NCBI GenBank assembly: GCA_963921825.1
Contig: OY997592.1
Coordinates: 60,346,336-60,410,335, forward strand
DNA length: 64,000 nt
Origin: Erodium maritimum
Lineage: Eukaryota > Streptophyta > Magnoliopsida > Geraniales > Geraniaceae
Direction of reading: 5' to 3'
The translations under genes were made by a program, and so were the position numbers. The notes below the pieces were generated by a model that saw only the letters and a program-made list of their open reading frames with translations, did no database searches and had not been told where the DNA came from. Of the stretch, positions 1-10,340 are shown one piece after another. The stretch's first letter is position 1. Each line of letters starts with the position of its first letter.

Positions 1-487
1 TTGTCGTTCCTTTGGCCTAGGACAACCCCAACTACTAGGTCACTAGCATCACACATCAGCTCGAAAGGTAGAGACCAATCAAGACTGACCATTACTGGTG
101 CACTTACCAATTTCTCCTTAACCACATTAATAGATTTCAAACACGCATCATAAAAAACAAAAGTAATATCCTTAACCAATAAATTACTCAACGGTTTAGC
201 AATCTCAGAAAATCCCTTATTGAAACTACAATAAAATCCAACATGTCCAAGAAAACTCCTAATGGCTTTTACTGAATTAGGTGGAGGCAATCTCCCCATC
301 AGATCCACCTTGGCCTTATCCACCTCAATACCCTTTGAGGAGATCTTATGGCCTAACATTATACCCTAATTTACCATGAAATGACAGTTCTCCCAGTTGA
401 GAACTAGATTGGACTAACACAACAGATAAATTGGCCAAACAATTATCGAACGATGATCCAAACATAGTAAAAACATCCATAAACACT
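1..487 (-). mobile_element. Ty3 Athila/Tat-like reverse transcriptase-RNase H fragment
   Basis: Read on the minus strand, this stretch gives the hallmark Athila/Tat sequence. There is a VFMDVFTMFGSSFDNCL-like block after the RT active-site region, then LGHKISSKGIEVDKAKVD, then a connection and RNase H start reading LPFELMCDASDLVVG. It runs off the left edge of the window. No LTR is visible. It is broken, with a few breaks in the visible part, and should be read as a fossil. Confidence 0.75.
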
Positions 488-554
488 TCTGTTTCTACAT
501 CTATATTGGTTACATTTGAGTCAAGCCAAGATGCTACTCGAGATGTCAGTAGAC

Positions 555-1330
555 AGCATGTGCGTGCCCAGTAGCAAGATAAAAAGATGTCAACCCAGAT
601 GTCAATGACATCCTGTGCGTATCCAGTGTTGTAGATTCGGTTCCTAATTTGGATATTTGAATCCTAAACGAGAAGATACTTATGAGAAAGAGTGTTTTAG
701 GAAGCAAGATTCGTTTCCCACACTTAAAGATACTTATCTAATCTATTTAGGAAGTATTCTATCACAAGAAAACTTGAAGATACGCTGAAGATTTGTTTCC
801 CAAAATTGACGATATTATGCGATAGTGGTCTATTTCATTTAAGAAAGATACTAGCGCAAGGAAACAAGGAGATTCGGTTTGAGCACGACTCCAAAGGAAA
901 GGGAAACCCTAGAAGGCACGATCACAAGCTATAAGAGCTATTTAATTCGTGAAGATATTTAGAGCTCCAATTAATCGTTGTCTGATCCAAGATGTCAGTC
1001 CGAATGTCAATGACTCTTGAGCACGCACGTATCATAAAGTAAAGATAAGTATTGCGTGTTTCCAAATTTGAAGATAAGTATCTTATGCTTCCTAATTTGG
1101 ATATACTTCTATTCCAAGCATCAGATTCATTTAAGATTAGTTTCTTATCTTGAATATACTTCTACATCTAAATAGATCTGTTTGCTTTAGTAATTTCTCC
1201 AGGTTAAGGAAACTTGGAGATATTACTTGATCGTGACTCTAAGGATGAAGTAAACCCTAGGAGGCATGTTTTATTAGTTGGAGTAGCTATAAAAGGTCAA
1301 GAAATATTCAATTAGCAGCTGCTGGTCGAC
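555..1330 (+). repeat. Two diverged tandem copies of a SIRE-like LTR front
   Basis: Segments at about 555-960 and 985-1330 resemble each other in order. Each has an AGATGTCA-rich start, runs of AAGATACTTAT-like sequence, a GGAAAC..GGAGATT block, and an AAACCCTAG block just before a TATA-like stretch. The second copy has CTATAAAAGG near 1290. This suggests either one LTR inserted next to another or an internal duplication. The match was made by eye. Confidence 0.5.
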
Positions 1331-3660
1331 ATTATTATAAGACGCTGTCAACGCTATTGTAGCCTTTATGGCTACACCACGTTGATCTTTCATTTAACCT
1401 TCAAAGCTCCCATGCGTGTTGGACTAGCGTGTTGGGAGGCTGAATGTGTTGAACAAAGAATCAACTTTGATATGCTCAAACTCTATTCATGAAGGAATGA
1501 GTATTGGAGCTCGGTGGGAGTGAATGAAGATTCCGACCAACCATGAAGGCAAAGACTAATTCGAGACTAAAGGGCTCAAAGAGTGGAATCAAGAGTGGCT
1601 CTTGGATTCAGGGGGAGACATTGAGATAGGTTTGCACTTTGTAATAACGGCATAGGTTTGATCTGGAGGATCTGAGAAACTTGTATGTTATTTATTACTT
1701 GATAGTGAAACCTTTCCATTGGAAAAGTTTTCCCCCAGACGTAGGTGATGATGTACCGAACTGGGTAACAAACCTCCGTGTCTTTATTGTTTGTTCGTAT
1801 TGCTTTATATCTCCATATTGTTCTGACACAAGATGTCAGTCACCATGTCATAACATATTGGACGACATCTTTCCATTGCACCTAACCAGAATTACAATTG
1901 GTATCAGAGCATGTCACCCACTCTATGCGGTGGGATCCTATAGGGAAATAATTCTAACTGTGCAAAATGGAGAAATCAAGAGAAGGAGGTTATGAAGCGT
2001 CCACTTGTGTTTGACGGGACACGAATTCTCAATGATCAGACACACTCATATTCTGATGAAGAGATTAAGGAAACCGTGGCTATGATTATGAAGAGATTTA
2101 ATCGCAGGCCTTAAAGACATGTCACTCATGATGTCCCCCTGATGTTCCTGAAAACTCACTTCATAAGGCACAAAAACTTGAAGATATGCCTAAAGGAGGA
2201 AGGAACGTTGATCAAGCTGGGAAAGGAAGAGATGTCCAATGCCTTGAATATGAAAGGATATGGACATATTCAACGAGAATGCCCAACCTTTCGGAGAAAG
2301 GGATTTAGTGTCTTGCTGACAGATAGGGAAGAAGAGCAAAGAGATGATGAATAGAAAGACCTTCACTAAGTTCAACAACATCATAGTTGACATCATGTAC
2401 GACATCCTAGTTGGCTCCTTGTATGACAACCTATTCAACATCCTGCACGACATCCTGCCAAACACTTGTATGATCAGCAGTATCAACGCAATCCCAATAC
2501 TCATGTTGGATCATTACATGCAGATGTCCTCACGAAAACACATTGGTAATGTCATAATTGGGGTAAGAAAGGCCATATACGAACATGTTGCTACTAACTT
2601 TATGAAACATCTTGTGTGCAACAGAGAAATCTTGGTCATCCTAGTCTCCCTCAAACCAACATGAAGCAGGATTGGAGGATCAAAGGAACTTCTGCATCGA
2701 CATGTTCTCCTGCATAAACATGTCTATTAACAAAAAGGAGATGAAGCTGAGTTCTGATCAAGAAGGATGTTCCAGGTTCAAATGCCACTGCCGATGTCTA
2801 TCCAGAAATCAAAGATGACATTTCAAAAACTGTCTCCAAGGCCTAGAAACCCTCCTAGAAGTGCTAAAGAAGAATGCCTATGTTCAAGGGGGGGTTCATA
2901 CAACTCTATGGTCTAAGAAGGAAGGGATCACCATCATGATCGGCCAAATACATATTGATGATATTGTACTTCGTGGAATGTCAAACAAGATGATATGACA
3001 TGTACTAAGATATTGGTAGACCAAGTATGAACAAGCTTGGTAGAAGAGTCTGCTGATCAAGGCCATAATGAAGACACTATAAGAAGGTTGCTAGACCTAT
3101 CTAGTAGCCATTCAGATGTCTCATACTCCATGAGAAAATGTGCTAAACATCAAGTGAGCTCAAAGATCAGCTACCTCACTCGAATCATCAGATGCTGACT
3201 GCGCACGATGTCAATTAAGATGTCATGACATGATTATGTGACCATGCTAGTGCTACAAACATCTCAGAGAATCCAGCTCAAAATAGCAAGACAAAGCTCA
3301 TTGACATCAAGCATCACCTTATTAGGGATTTGGTGGAAAATATAACCATACAACTCGAATACATCCCTACTAAGAGACAGTCGGCTTCTATGCCTTAGAT
3401 ATGTCTACTTCCTTAACTTTTGGTGCATTTGTTACTGATTGTTTTACTCTGCTTGCAAGATATCTTGCTTCCAAATTGCAATCAGGCTTCCATCCCTATT
3501 TGATGAGGGATCATGATATGAAAAAGAAGAAATTGGCTCTGATGACCTTCAACAAGAAGTACTGTGAAAGTCCAAATGTCAGCAAAAATGTCTAGACATC
3601 TAACAAAGAGCCTAAGAAAGGAACCTATTTCCATTTATTTGTTATTCAATTTTCTTGAAA
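985..3660 (+). mobile_element. SIRE-like Copia retrotransposon remnant
   Basis: The LTR ends near 1895 and is followed by a methionine-tRNA primer-binding site, TGGTATCAGAGC, at 1899-1910. Downstream are a gag start reading MEKSREGG, a zinc-knuckle piece with GHIQRECPTF near 2255, an RT piece with IDDIVLRGMSNKM near 2955, and an RNase H end with TKLIDIKHHLIRDLVE near 3295. That order and wording are typical of the SIRE/Maximus lineage of Copia. The element is heavily broken (more than ten breaks) and much shorter than a full SIRE. No 3' LTR was recognised. It looks old. Confidence 0.72.
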
Positions 3661-3730
3661 TGTCGAAAATATCCCTCTATCCAAACCCTTAAACTACACC
3701 GATCAGATTTTACATCATAATTTAATTTTG

Positions 3731-4202
3731 GGTTAAATATCGAAACCTACTCTTAAGTATTGGTCACGAACACTATACTACTCAACATTTCAAAATGACA
3801 AATGCACTACCTTAAGTATTCTTTACGAGATTCTATTAGTAAAAATGGACTGAATATTCTATTATGTTAGTCATATAACCCCATGTGTCATTGAATAGAT
3901 GGTAAAATAACAATTTTTCCTTACTTATTTGTCCTCTATACATTTTATAGGAACATTACCATTGTACCCTCATTATCGTTCCTTATAAATGTATAGATGT
4001 CAAATAAGTAAGGGCAAAATTGTCATTTTATCATCTATTAAATGACACATGAGATCATATGACTAATGAAATGGAATATTTCGTCCATTTTTACTAACCG
4101 AATCGCGTGACAAATGCTTAAGGCAGTGCATTTGTCATTTTGAAACGTTGGTTAGTATAGTGTTCGTGACCAATTCTTAAGAGTAAGTTTCGATATTTAA
4201 CC
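3731..4202. mobile_element. Fold-back MITE, Mutator-type
   Basis: The element is almost entirely an inverted repeat. GGTTAAATATCGAAAC at 3731 is matched by its reverse complement ending at 4202, and the arms continue inward for about 230 bp each with scattered mismatches. It is flanked by TTTAATTTTG at 3721-3730 and again at 4204-4213, a 10-bp target-site duplication (or 9 bp plus one). Long arms with a 9-10 bp duplication fit a Mutator-like non-autonomous element. It has no coding capacity. Confidence 0.85.
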
Positions 4203-4827
4203 CTTTAATTTTGTAAATGATTATAAAATTATAATTTTATGGAGAAAAATCATAAAGCACCATATAAGTATATGTCAAAAGCAAATCAAACCCGAACTTA
4301 CCAATTTATCATCCGACACATGTATATACCGTAAAATTATCATCGCCAGATGTTATGTTACTTTTTTTTGAAATACCAAAAATTCCCTCTCCCTTATAAC
4401 CATAATCCAACCCTAACTTCCATATAATTACAAAAATACCATTAATTGTTTACGAAAATACTATTATATGTAAAAAAATAATCAATATTTAGATTTTAAA
4501 ATCAATATAATTAACTTCTTTTTAATATTTTTTTTCATTTTTGTGTTAATACTTTTTAATATTCCATTTGTAATATTTTCAGAAAATTCTTAAATCTATT
4601 TTATTAATGTTTTTATATATTTCATTTTTAGAAAATTCTTAAATATTTTTTTTATTAATTGTTTTCTATATGTTTATTTTTCATAAAATTTCAATTTTAA
4701 TATTTGTTTTTAAATTTTAATCTTATTATTTTTCAGAAATTATTTATCCTTATATAGTTAGAAGATCAAAAAAATTAGCTTCTAACAAATATATGATCTT
4801 CTAAGCTTCTCTCTATTTCAAACTTCC

Positions 4828-7096
4828 TTGTTACTTGTAAACCCATTTTGGCCTCCGCCGAACCCTTTGTGTCGCCTCTTCGATCAACCATCTACTATGA
4901 ATATCAGAGCACCACGATCACCGACTTTGGCCCCCACATCCTGCCTACCGATTCGGCGCCACATTGTAGCCCGATTAGTCCACCAGGGCTCCTGGATCGT
5001 TTTTGAGGGGCGACCCTAATTCCCTCTCCACTGATCGTCATATCCTGCCACATGAAATGGCGTACCCTCACTATGCAAGTCATCCGGTTCGATCAGAACC
5101 ACGCCACAAACAAATCTGGGCGGCCCTTGGGGAAGAACTTGGCCACCGCTGGATCCCCGAACCAGCCCAACCTAATAGATGAAAAGAGGGAGCGATTAGG
5201 GCACCCCCGATCTTTGTCCCCCCGCCATACCTGTATCGTCGCCCTACGGGCCACATGGGTCAATCTGCATATGCCCAAACCCTAATTTGCAGCGATGGAA
5301 TGAGGAGCAATAGCGCGAGGGATCAGAAGCTAGAGCCAGGGACTGGACATGATCGATGGTCATCATCTTCCGATGATTCTTCCCAGTGACGACCACTCTA
5401 CCAATCCAACCGCACCTTTTTTAGCCTCCCACAGACCCAAGCCATACCCGAGACCCAAGGATGACGGTGATGTTGTTCAGCCTACGAGTCACACTAGAAA
5501 CCCACCATCCCATACCACAGGCGGTGGCCCCAATCCCTCTGCCGATTTTGGGGGACAACATGATCACGGATTTGAAGAGCCGCCAGAACCAACAACCCGG
5601 GTGCGTCATGAAGAACCTCGATTGTATCCTTCCTCTCTGAGGGCCACAGAACCTCCCCAAGGGGTCCGGGGACAGGCGGAGCCTTGCTGGTAGGGGTGGG
5701 CATCGACCGGGCTCTGGTAATATTTTCATTTTTTGGTAACTAACCCGGGAGGACCGGTTACCTGAAATCCATAACCGTCACCGCACCGGGTTTCGGCGGA
5801 CAACCTGAAAACCGACCATTACGGTTATGGCGGGTGACGGCCGTTACGGTTTTTAACCGGCCCATCAGGCTTTTGTTGGGCTTTTTAATTTTGTTTGATT
5901 ATAAATATCAAACAAAAATTTCTTTTAATGTTTTACAAATCATTTTACAATGAAATACACAATTTTGAATTTGTATTCATATACTACTATGCTATTACAA
6001 CCATAATATGAAGTTCATCAAAACAAAAATATCTCTAAATTTTGATAGTTCATTCATTCCCTTTTTAAAATGTCTAAATCATTAAGCTACATGCATAAAA
6101 AGTGAAATTATGAAAATGAATATGTTATGAGTAGTAGAAATCGGTAAAAATATTATCAAAATAGGCAACTAGATATCATGAAAAAAAAGAGTAAAACAAA
6201 ATATAGGTATACAAAAAACCCTACCCGACTTATAATGAAAAATAGATCTAAATAAAAATGAAGATTCCATATGTTATGAATAAATAATAAGAATAAAAGT
6301 AATCATGCACAAAGAATAAGGATTAGATTCATAAGTCATTCACTAATAATAAAAAAAGAATAATTATGAACAAAGAATTTAAAAAATATATGCCTCATGA
6401 AGTAAAAGTCCAGCCGGTCGGGGTTTTCCCGGTTTGAAACATAAAAAATCGGATCCAACCCAAAATGCCCCCGATTTAGTAGTTTTGTAACCGTAACCGT
6501 CATTGGTGACATCGGTTACGATGATTCCGGTGATGGGGACGGCCGGGAACGGTCAGTTTACGGTGACGATCGGATATTTGCCCAGCCATACTTGCTAGTA
6601 TGTCTCATCCAATGAGATGGATGGATCCGAGACTCTCCACTCACGACACCACGGAGACAGCTAAAACATCGACAGTGGATGACCTCGAGAGGAATAGAGC
6701 GAGGCACGACCAGTTGCCTCACGGATTGCCATGAGTCACTTCGGGCAGCTTGGGGTTTTAATGAGGAGCAACACCCCAACCACATTGAACCTGAGGCTCT
6801 CTGGTTCTCAGCCTCCTCCTTTCTCTGTCATGCCCCTTGGGCGCCTGGTAAGACACACCTGTATCGACCAAGTCTAGACGGGGAAACACCACATGATCTT
6901 CTGCACTACCCACAACTGGAATAGGGACCGACCCCTACATTCTTCCTGGAGTTATCCGGGTTAATAGCCATATGATCAGTGTTTTGTATGTCACCATAAC
7001 TATATCTCATCCTTTTTACATTACTCGCAAACTTGTACGGTCTTTATGGCCTTTCCACTTCCCATTAATAAATTGATAGTTCTTGTGTTAAAAAAA
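4828..7096 (+). mobile_element. LINE-like fragment with A-tail, split by a hAT insertion
   Basis: The parts are 4828-5690 and 6591-7096. The first is GC-rich, with several short overlapping frames and no recognisable domain. The second ends with an AATAAA-like signal and a short A run at about 7089-7096, as plant LINE tails do in this window. Its style resembles the unit at 49130-50845. No reverse transcriptase is visible, so the class is inferred from the tail and composition only. Confidence 0.33.
5691..6590. mobile_element. hAT-type MITE
   Basis: The left end reads TAGGGGTGGGCATCG and the right end is the approximate reverse complement, GCCCAGCCATA. Terminal TAGGGGTGGGCA is a familiar hAT end. 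The flanking octamers CTTGCTGG (5683-5690) and CTTGCTAG (6591-6598) match at 7 of 8 bases, the 8-bp duplication expected of hAT. Subterminal regions are rich in GGTTACGG/CCGTAACC motifs. The AT-rich interior has no transposase. Confidence 0.75.
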
Positions 7097-7129
7097 TCAT
7101 TGTTATTAGAAAATCACATTTTATTTTTA

Positions 7130-7980
7130 TATAGAATCATTTTAAATTAAAAAATTTGGGATGAAGAACACGATGAACACTAGATCTACAGATCTTCCTG
7201 GGATTCACAACAAACCCTAATCAACAAAAATCGGATTCAAAATTATAGATCTTCAGATTGAGGGCTTCAAGACCCCGGATGTACAACATACACTCATCCA
7301 TCACTAAAAAAACATCAAACCTTGACCAAGTAATTCAACATACAAAAACCTATTCACATATTTAGTTGCAAATACTCAAACATATGTTGATGAAATGGAG
7401 AAAAATCACAGGTTGAACTTGAAATCTGAGTGAAGTTTGGGCGAATTGGAGATTGAACTAAGGAGGAAGTGGAAATGGAATCAAAACAAATACATCGATC
7501 GACAATTGAAATTGGAAGAGGAAGCCAATAAACGAAGCTTGTCGAGGAAAAACGACCTCCATGACACTCCTCGTCGCCGGCCCCAATTCCTTCTTCAGAC
7601 GATGTTTGCCCCGGACTGCTTCGCCTTCCTCTTCGACCTCCTCTGCACCAGTGAGCTCCACGTTCCAGCCAACCTACCGAACTCGTGCGAATGTGGATTG
7701 GGTTTAGGGTTGTGAGGTCTTGAGGGTTGAGAGGCCATGAGTTGAATCTAACCAATGGAGGTTAATTAAGGTCGGATTTGACACGTTCTACAATGACGGT
7801 TAGATTTGGTGGTAAAAGAAGAGTGACTGAACAGAAAAGGAATGGAAAAGGAATCGATGTCTATGAATCTACAGACTCGTATGAGAGAGTCGCAAGGAGA
7901 GAGAAAATCGTCAATGAAACGTCAATTTTTCTATTTTTTTTGGTTCTTTCAATACCGATTCGACATACAGATTAACCTCC
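7130..7980. other. Stretch without a supported gene inside the Mutator-like unit
   Basis: This contains GC-richer sequence at 7560-7760 with open frames on both strands, the longest on the minus strand from 7755 to 7354. None shows a recognisable domain, splice pattern or conserved motif. It could be a gene fragment captured by the surrounding Mutator-like element, but nothing in the sequence proves a donor gene. Confidence 0.3.
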
Positions 7981-8301
7981 ATTATGTATAGTCTTAGGGA
8001 TATGATCAGATGGGTAAGATGAATGGATACTATTTATCATTTTTTTTATTTTTTTATTATTAAAATTATTTTTCTAATTTCTTAAAAATAAAATATGAAA
8101 TTTATTTTGTTTTTATTTATTATTGTATTATTATTAGTGTTTTGAATAGGGAGGGGTATTTTCATCTTTTTAAAATAAACTAAAAGAAATTTCAAACGAT
8201 GATAATTTTGTGATATACTTATATATCAGATTATAAAGTGTTAAGTTCGAGAGTTATTTGTTTTCGACGTATACTTATATAGTGCTTTATGATATTTCTC
8301 C

Positions 8302-9021
8302 TACTTTTAATCCTAAATATACATAATGTTATTTTTCTTCAAAAAAAAATCACAAATTAGTTTCTTAAAAGATATATCAGATTTTAATTTTCTTTTTATC
8401 ATTTTTTTAAAATCAGATTTTATTTTCTATATCAGATTAAAAAAAATACATATATATCATATTTTTCTAACACATTCATGAAATTTGGTTACAAAAAAAA
8501 GATATGGATCTGGAACTTAAGATGAAAAACAATTCTAGATACTGCTCGTCATTCTCGTGGATACTTCAGCTGGACGGGAAGGCACGACTCATCATTCTCA
8601 TCTAAATTATTCTATGACTTGTGTTGCTTCATCTTTAAGCAGCAGTGTTGGCCGGCGGCGAGTTTGGGGATTTTGTTGCCTCTAGAAGTCTATCGATTAA
8701 CTGGGTTTGGCTATTAAGGTTCCGGTGATTTCTATCGGTATAAGGCTTGACCGTTTCTGGTGTTGGCCACCTGTATAGAGCAGGGAGCAGAGTTAGTCTG
8801 GGCATTCTAAGGAGTTGGGAAGTTTCTTGGGCTGATGTTTGCATCCTTCTAAATCGAGCTTAATGGTAGTTAAATCTGGGTTTGTTAAACCTTTTTTTTA
8901 GTGCTTCAAGTTTGTCAAATCCGGTTTTAGACCTTAAATTTCTGGGTAGATGTACTTCTGGCTGTATCTTTGATTGCTTTGTGGTTCTTGTTGTTCCCCT
9001 GCGTGGGTTCCGTTCATGTTT
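8302..9021 (+). repeat. AT-rich spacer followed by a LINE-like 3' segment
   Basis: 8302-8520 is AT-rich with no gene. From about 8530 to 9021 the sequence shares phrases such as GCCGGCGGCGAG and CGAGCTTAATGG with the segments at 52240-52790 and 63880-63920. It is cut off at 9021 by the Ty3 LTR that starts at 9022. The family is not identified. The copy at 52.8 kb ends in an A-tail, which suggests a retroposon. Confidence 0.3.
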
Positions 9022-9328
9022 TGTCAGGCCCCAAATCCGGTTTTGGCCGGACTCGAGACGTGACTTGAGTTGAAAATAAAATAATAACATAAAACGCAAT
9101 CTTTCAACAATAGTAAGCCTCAAAGTTTAATTCCAATCAAATAACTCGATAAAATGGTTTCTAAAATTGTAGTAAGAGTCAAGCTCCGAATAAGCAAATA
9201 AAATATGAGGTTCAATACAATGACCAAGACGTCTCTAAACAAGCCCAAACTCTCCAGAAGCTCCCGAGCCTCGATCCCAACTACTCATCGAGCACGCCTG
9301 TATAAACAGCAGATGAAACAAATAGGGG

Positions 9329-9342
9329 TGAGCTTACGCTCA
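9329..9342 (-). other. Conserved LTR palindrome (copy 1)
   Basis: TGAGCTTACGCTCA, read TGAGCGTAAGCTCA in LTR orientation, is followed by CCCC. It lies 307 nt from the LTR 3' end and has counterparts in three other LTRs of this window. Confidence 0.7.
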
Positions 9343-9824
9343 GTAGGGAAAATCATAAACCGTTTAAACTCATTTTAGTAATAAAATGACTTTAGCACGG
9401 CCGCACAATATGCAGTTAATACCATTAACCAATAGTATACTATGAGGAGACTAAAGATGAAATGATATCCAATTCTTAAGAATAACGGTGTTATGAGTAA
9501 TCAAAAGGAAAGTACTGCAAGTATTTGATAACCATTAAAATGAGAGCAAGTGAATATCACGCTAATAAATGCAATCCCGATACTCCGGAACACTAGGTTC
9601 TTGTGTCATGTCGGATCCCATACTCCGATCCACAATAGTCCTTTTGTTATGTCGGATTGTCCCTCGGTCCAGAGGAGGCACATACATCGAGGCTACCGGA
9701 AACAATCCCTGAGGGACGCTTATCGTCGGGATTCTCAGAAATACCCCCAAAGGACCATATGTCATAGGGAACCGAGGTAATGCTCCCGCAGGATGCAAAC
9801 ACTCGGGTGAATCTCAAGTAACCA

Positions 9825-10340
9825 GTGCCCCGCAGGGTCCAAGAACAGATGTCCCGCATGATCATCCAACCAATGCCTCGTAGGGTCCAAGAACCGATGT
9901 CCCGCATGATCATCCAACCAATTCCCCGCAGGGTCCAAGAATCAATATCCCGCAAGCTTAACCAACCTTTGCCCCGCAGGGTCTATAACCAATATCCCGT
10001 AACACCCCTCACCGGAATCCTCCACGGTGTAGGTCCAACAACCAATGCCTTGTAGGGTAAACCATCCCCACACCGAAATCCTCAACAGTGTGGGTACCAT
10101 ACCGGACCACCAATAATCGTTCCCGTAAACCATCCCCACACCGGAATCCTCAACGGTGTGGGTACCATAACCAATATCCCGCAGGATCAATCAACCAATG
10201 CCCCGCAGGGTCCACAGCCAATCAACATCCCGCATGATCAATCAATAATACCCCACAGGGTCCACAATCAATCAATATCCCACAGGATCAATCAAACAAT
10301 ACCCCGCAGGGTCCACAATCAATATCCCGCAGGATCAATC
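9825..10340. repeat. Tandem array inside the Ty3 LTR
   Basis: Alternating CCCCGCAGGGTCCA and ATCCCGCAGGATCAATCAA phrases repeat in irregular units of about 40 bp. They are interrupted near 10000-10170 by CACCGGAATCC..ACGGTGT units. This is non-coding satellite-like sequence that belongs to the LTR. Confidence 0.8.

Larger units (their letters stand above)
4241..8301. mobile_element. Mutator-like unit with ~130-bp terminal inverted repeats
   Basis: GGAGAAAAATCATAAAGCAC at 4241 is mirrored by the reverse complement ending at 8301. The similarity carries on inward for roughly 130 bp at about three-quarters identity by eye. The flanking nonamers TAATTTTAT (4232-4240) and TACTTTTAA (8302-8310) agree at 7 of 9 positions, a plausible decayed target-site duplication. 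No transposase is seen. The interior holds LINE-like sequence, a hAT element, and a stretch that could be captured host sequence. An alternative is that two related MITE ends lie by chance in opposite orientation. Confidence 0.5.

Noticed and set aside
5349-5729. Facing open frames of about 100-114 codons on both strands
   Set aside because: Proline- and arginine-rich shadows of a GC-rich LINE-like segment; the plus-strand frame ends at the boundary of the hAT insertion.
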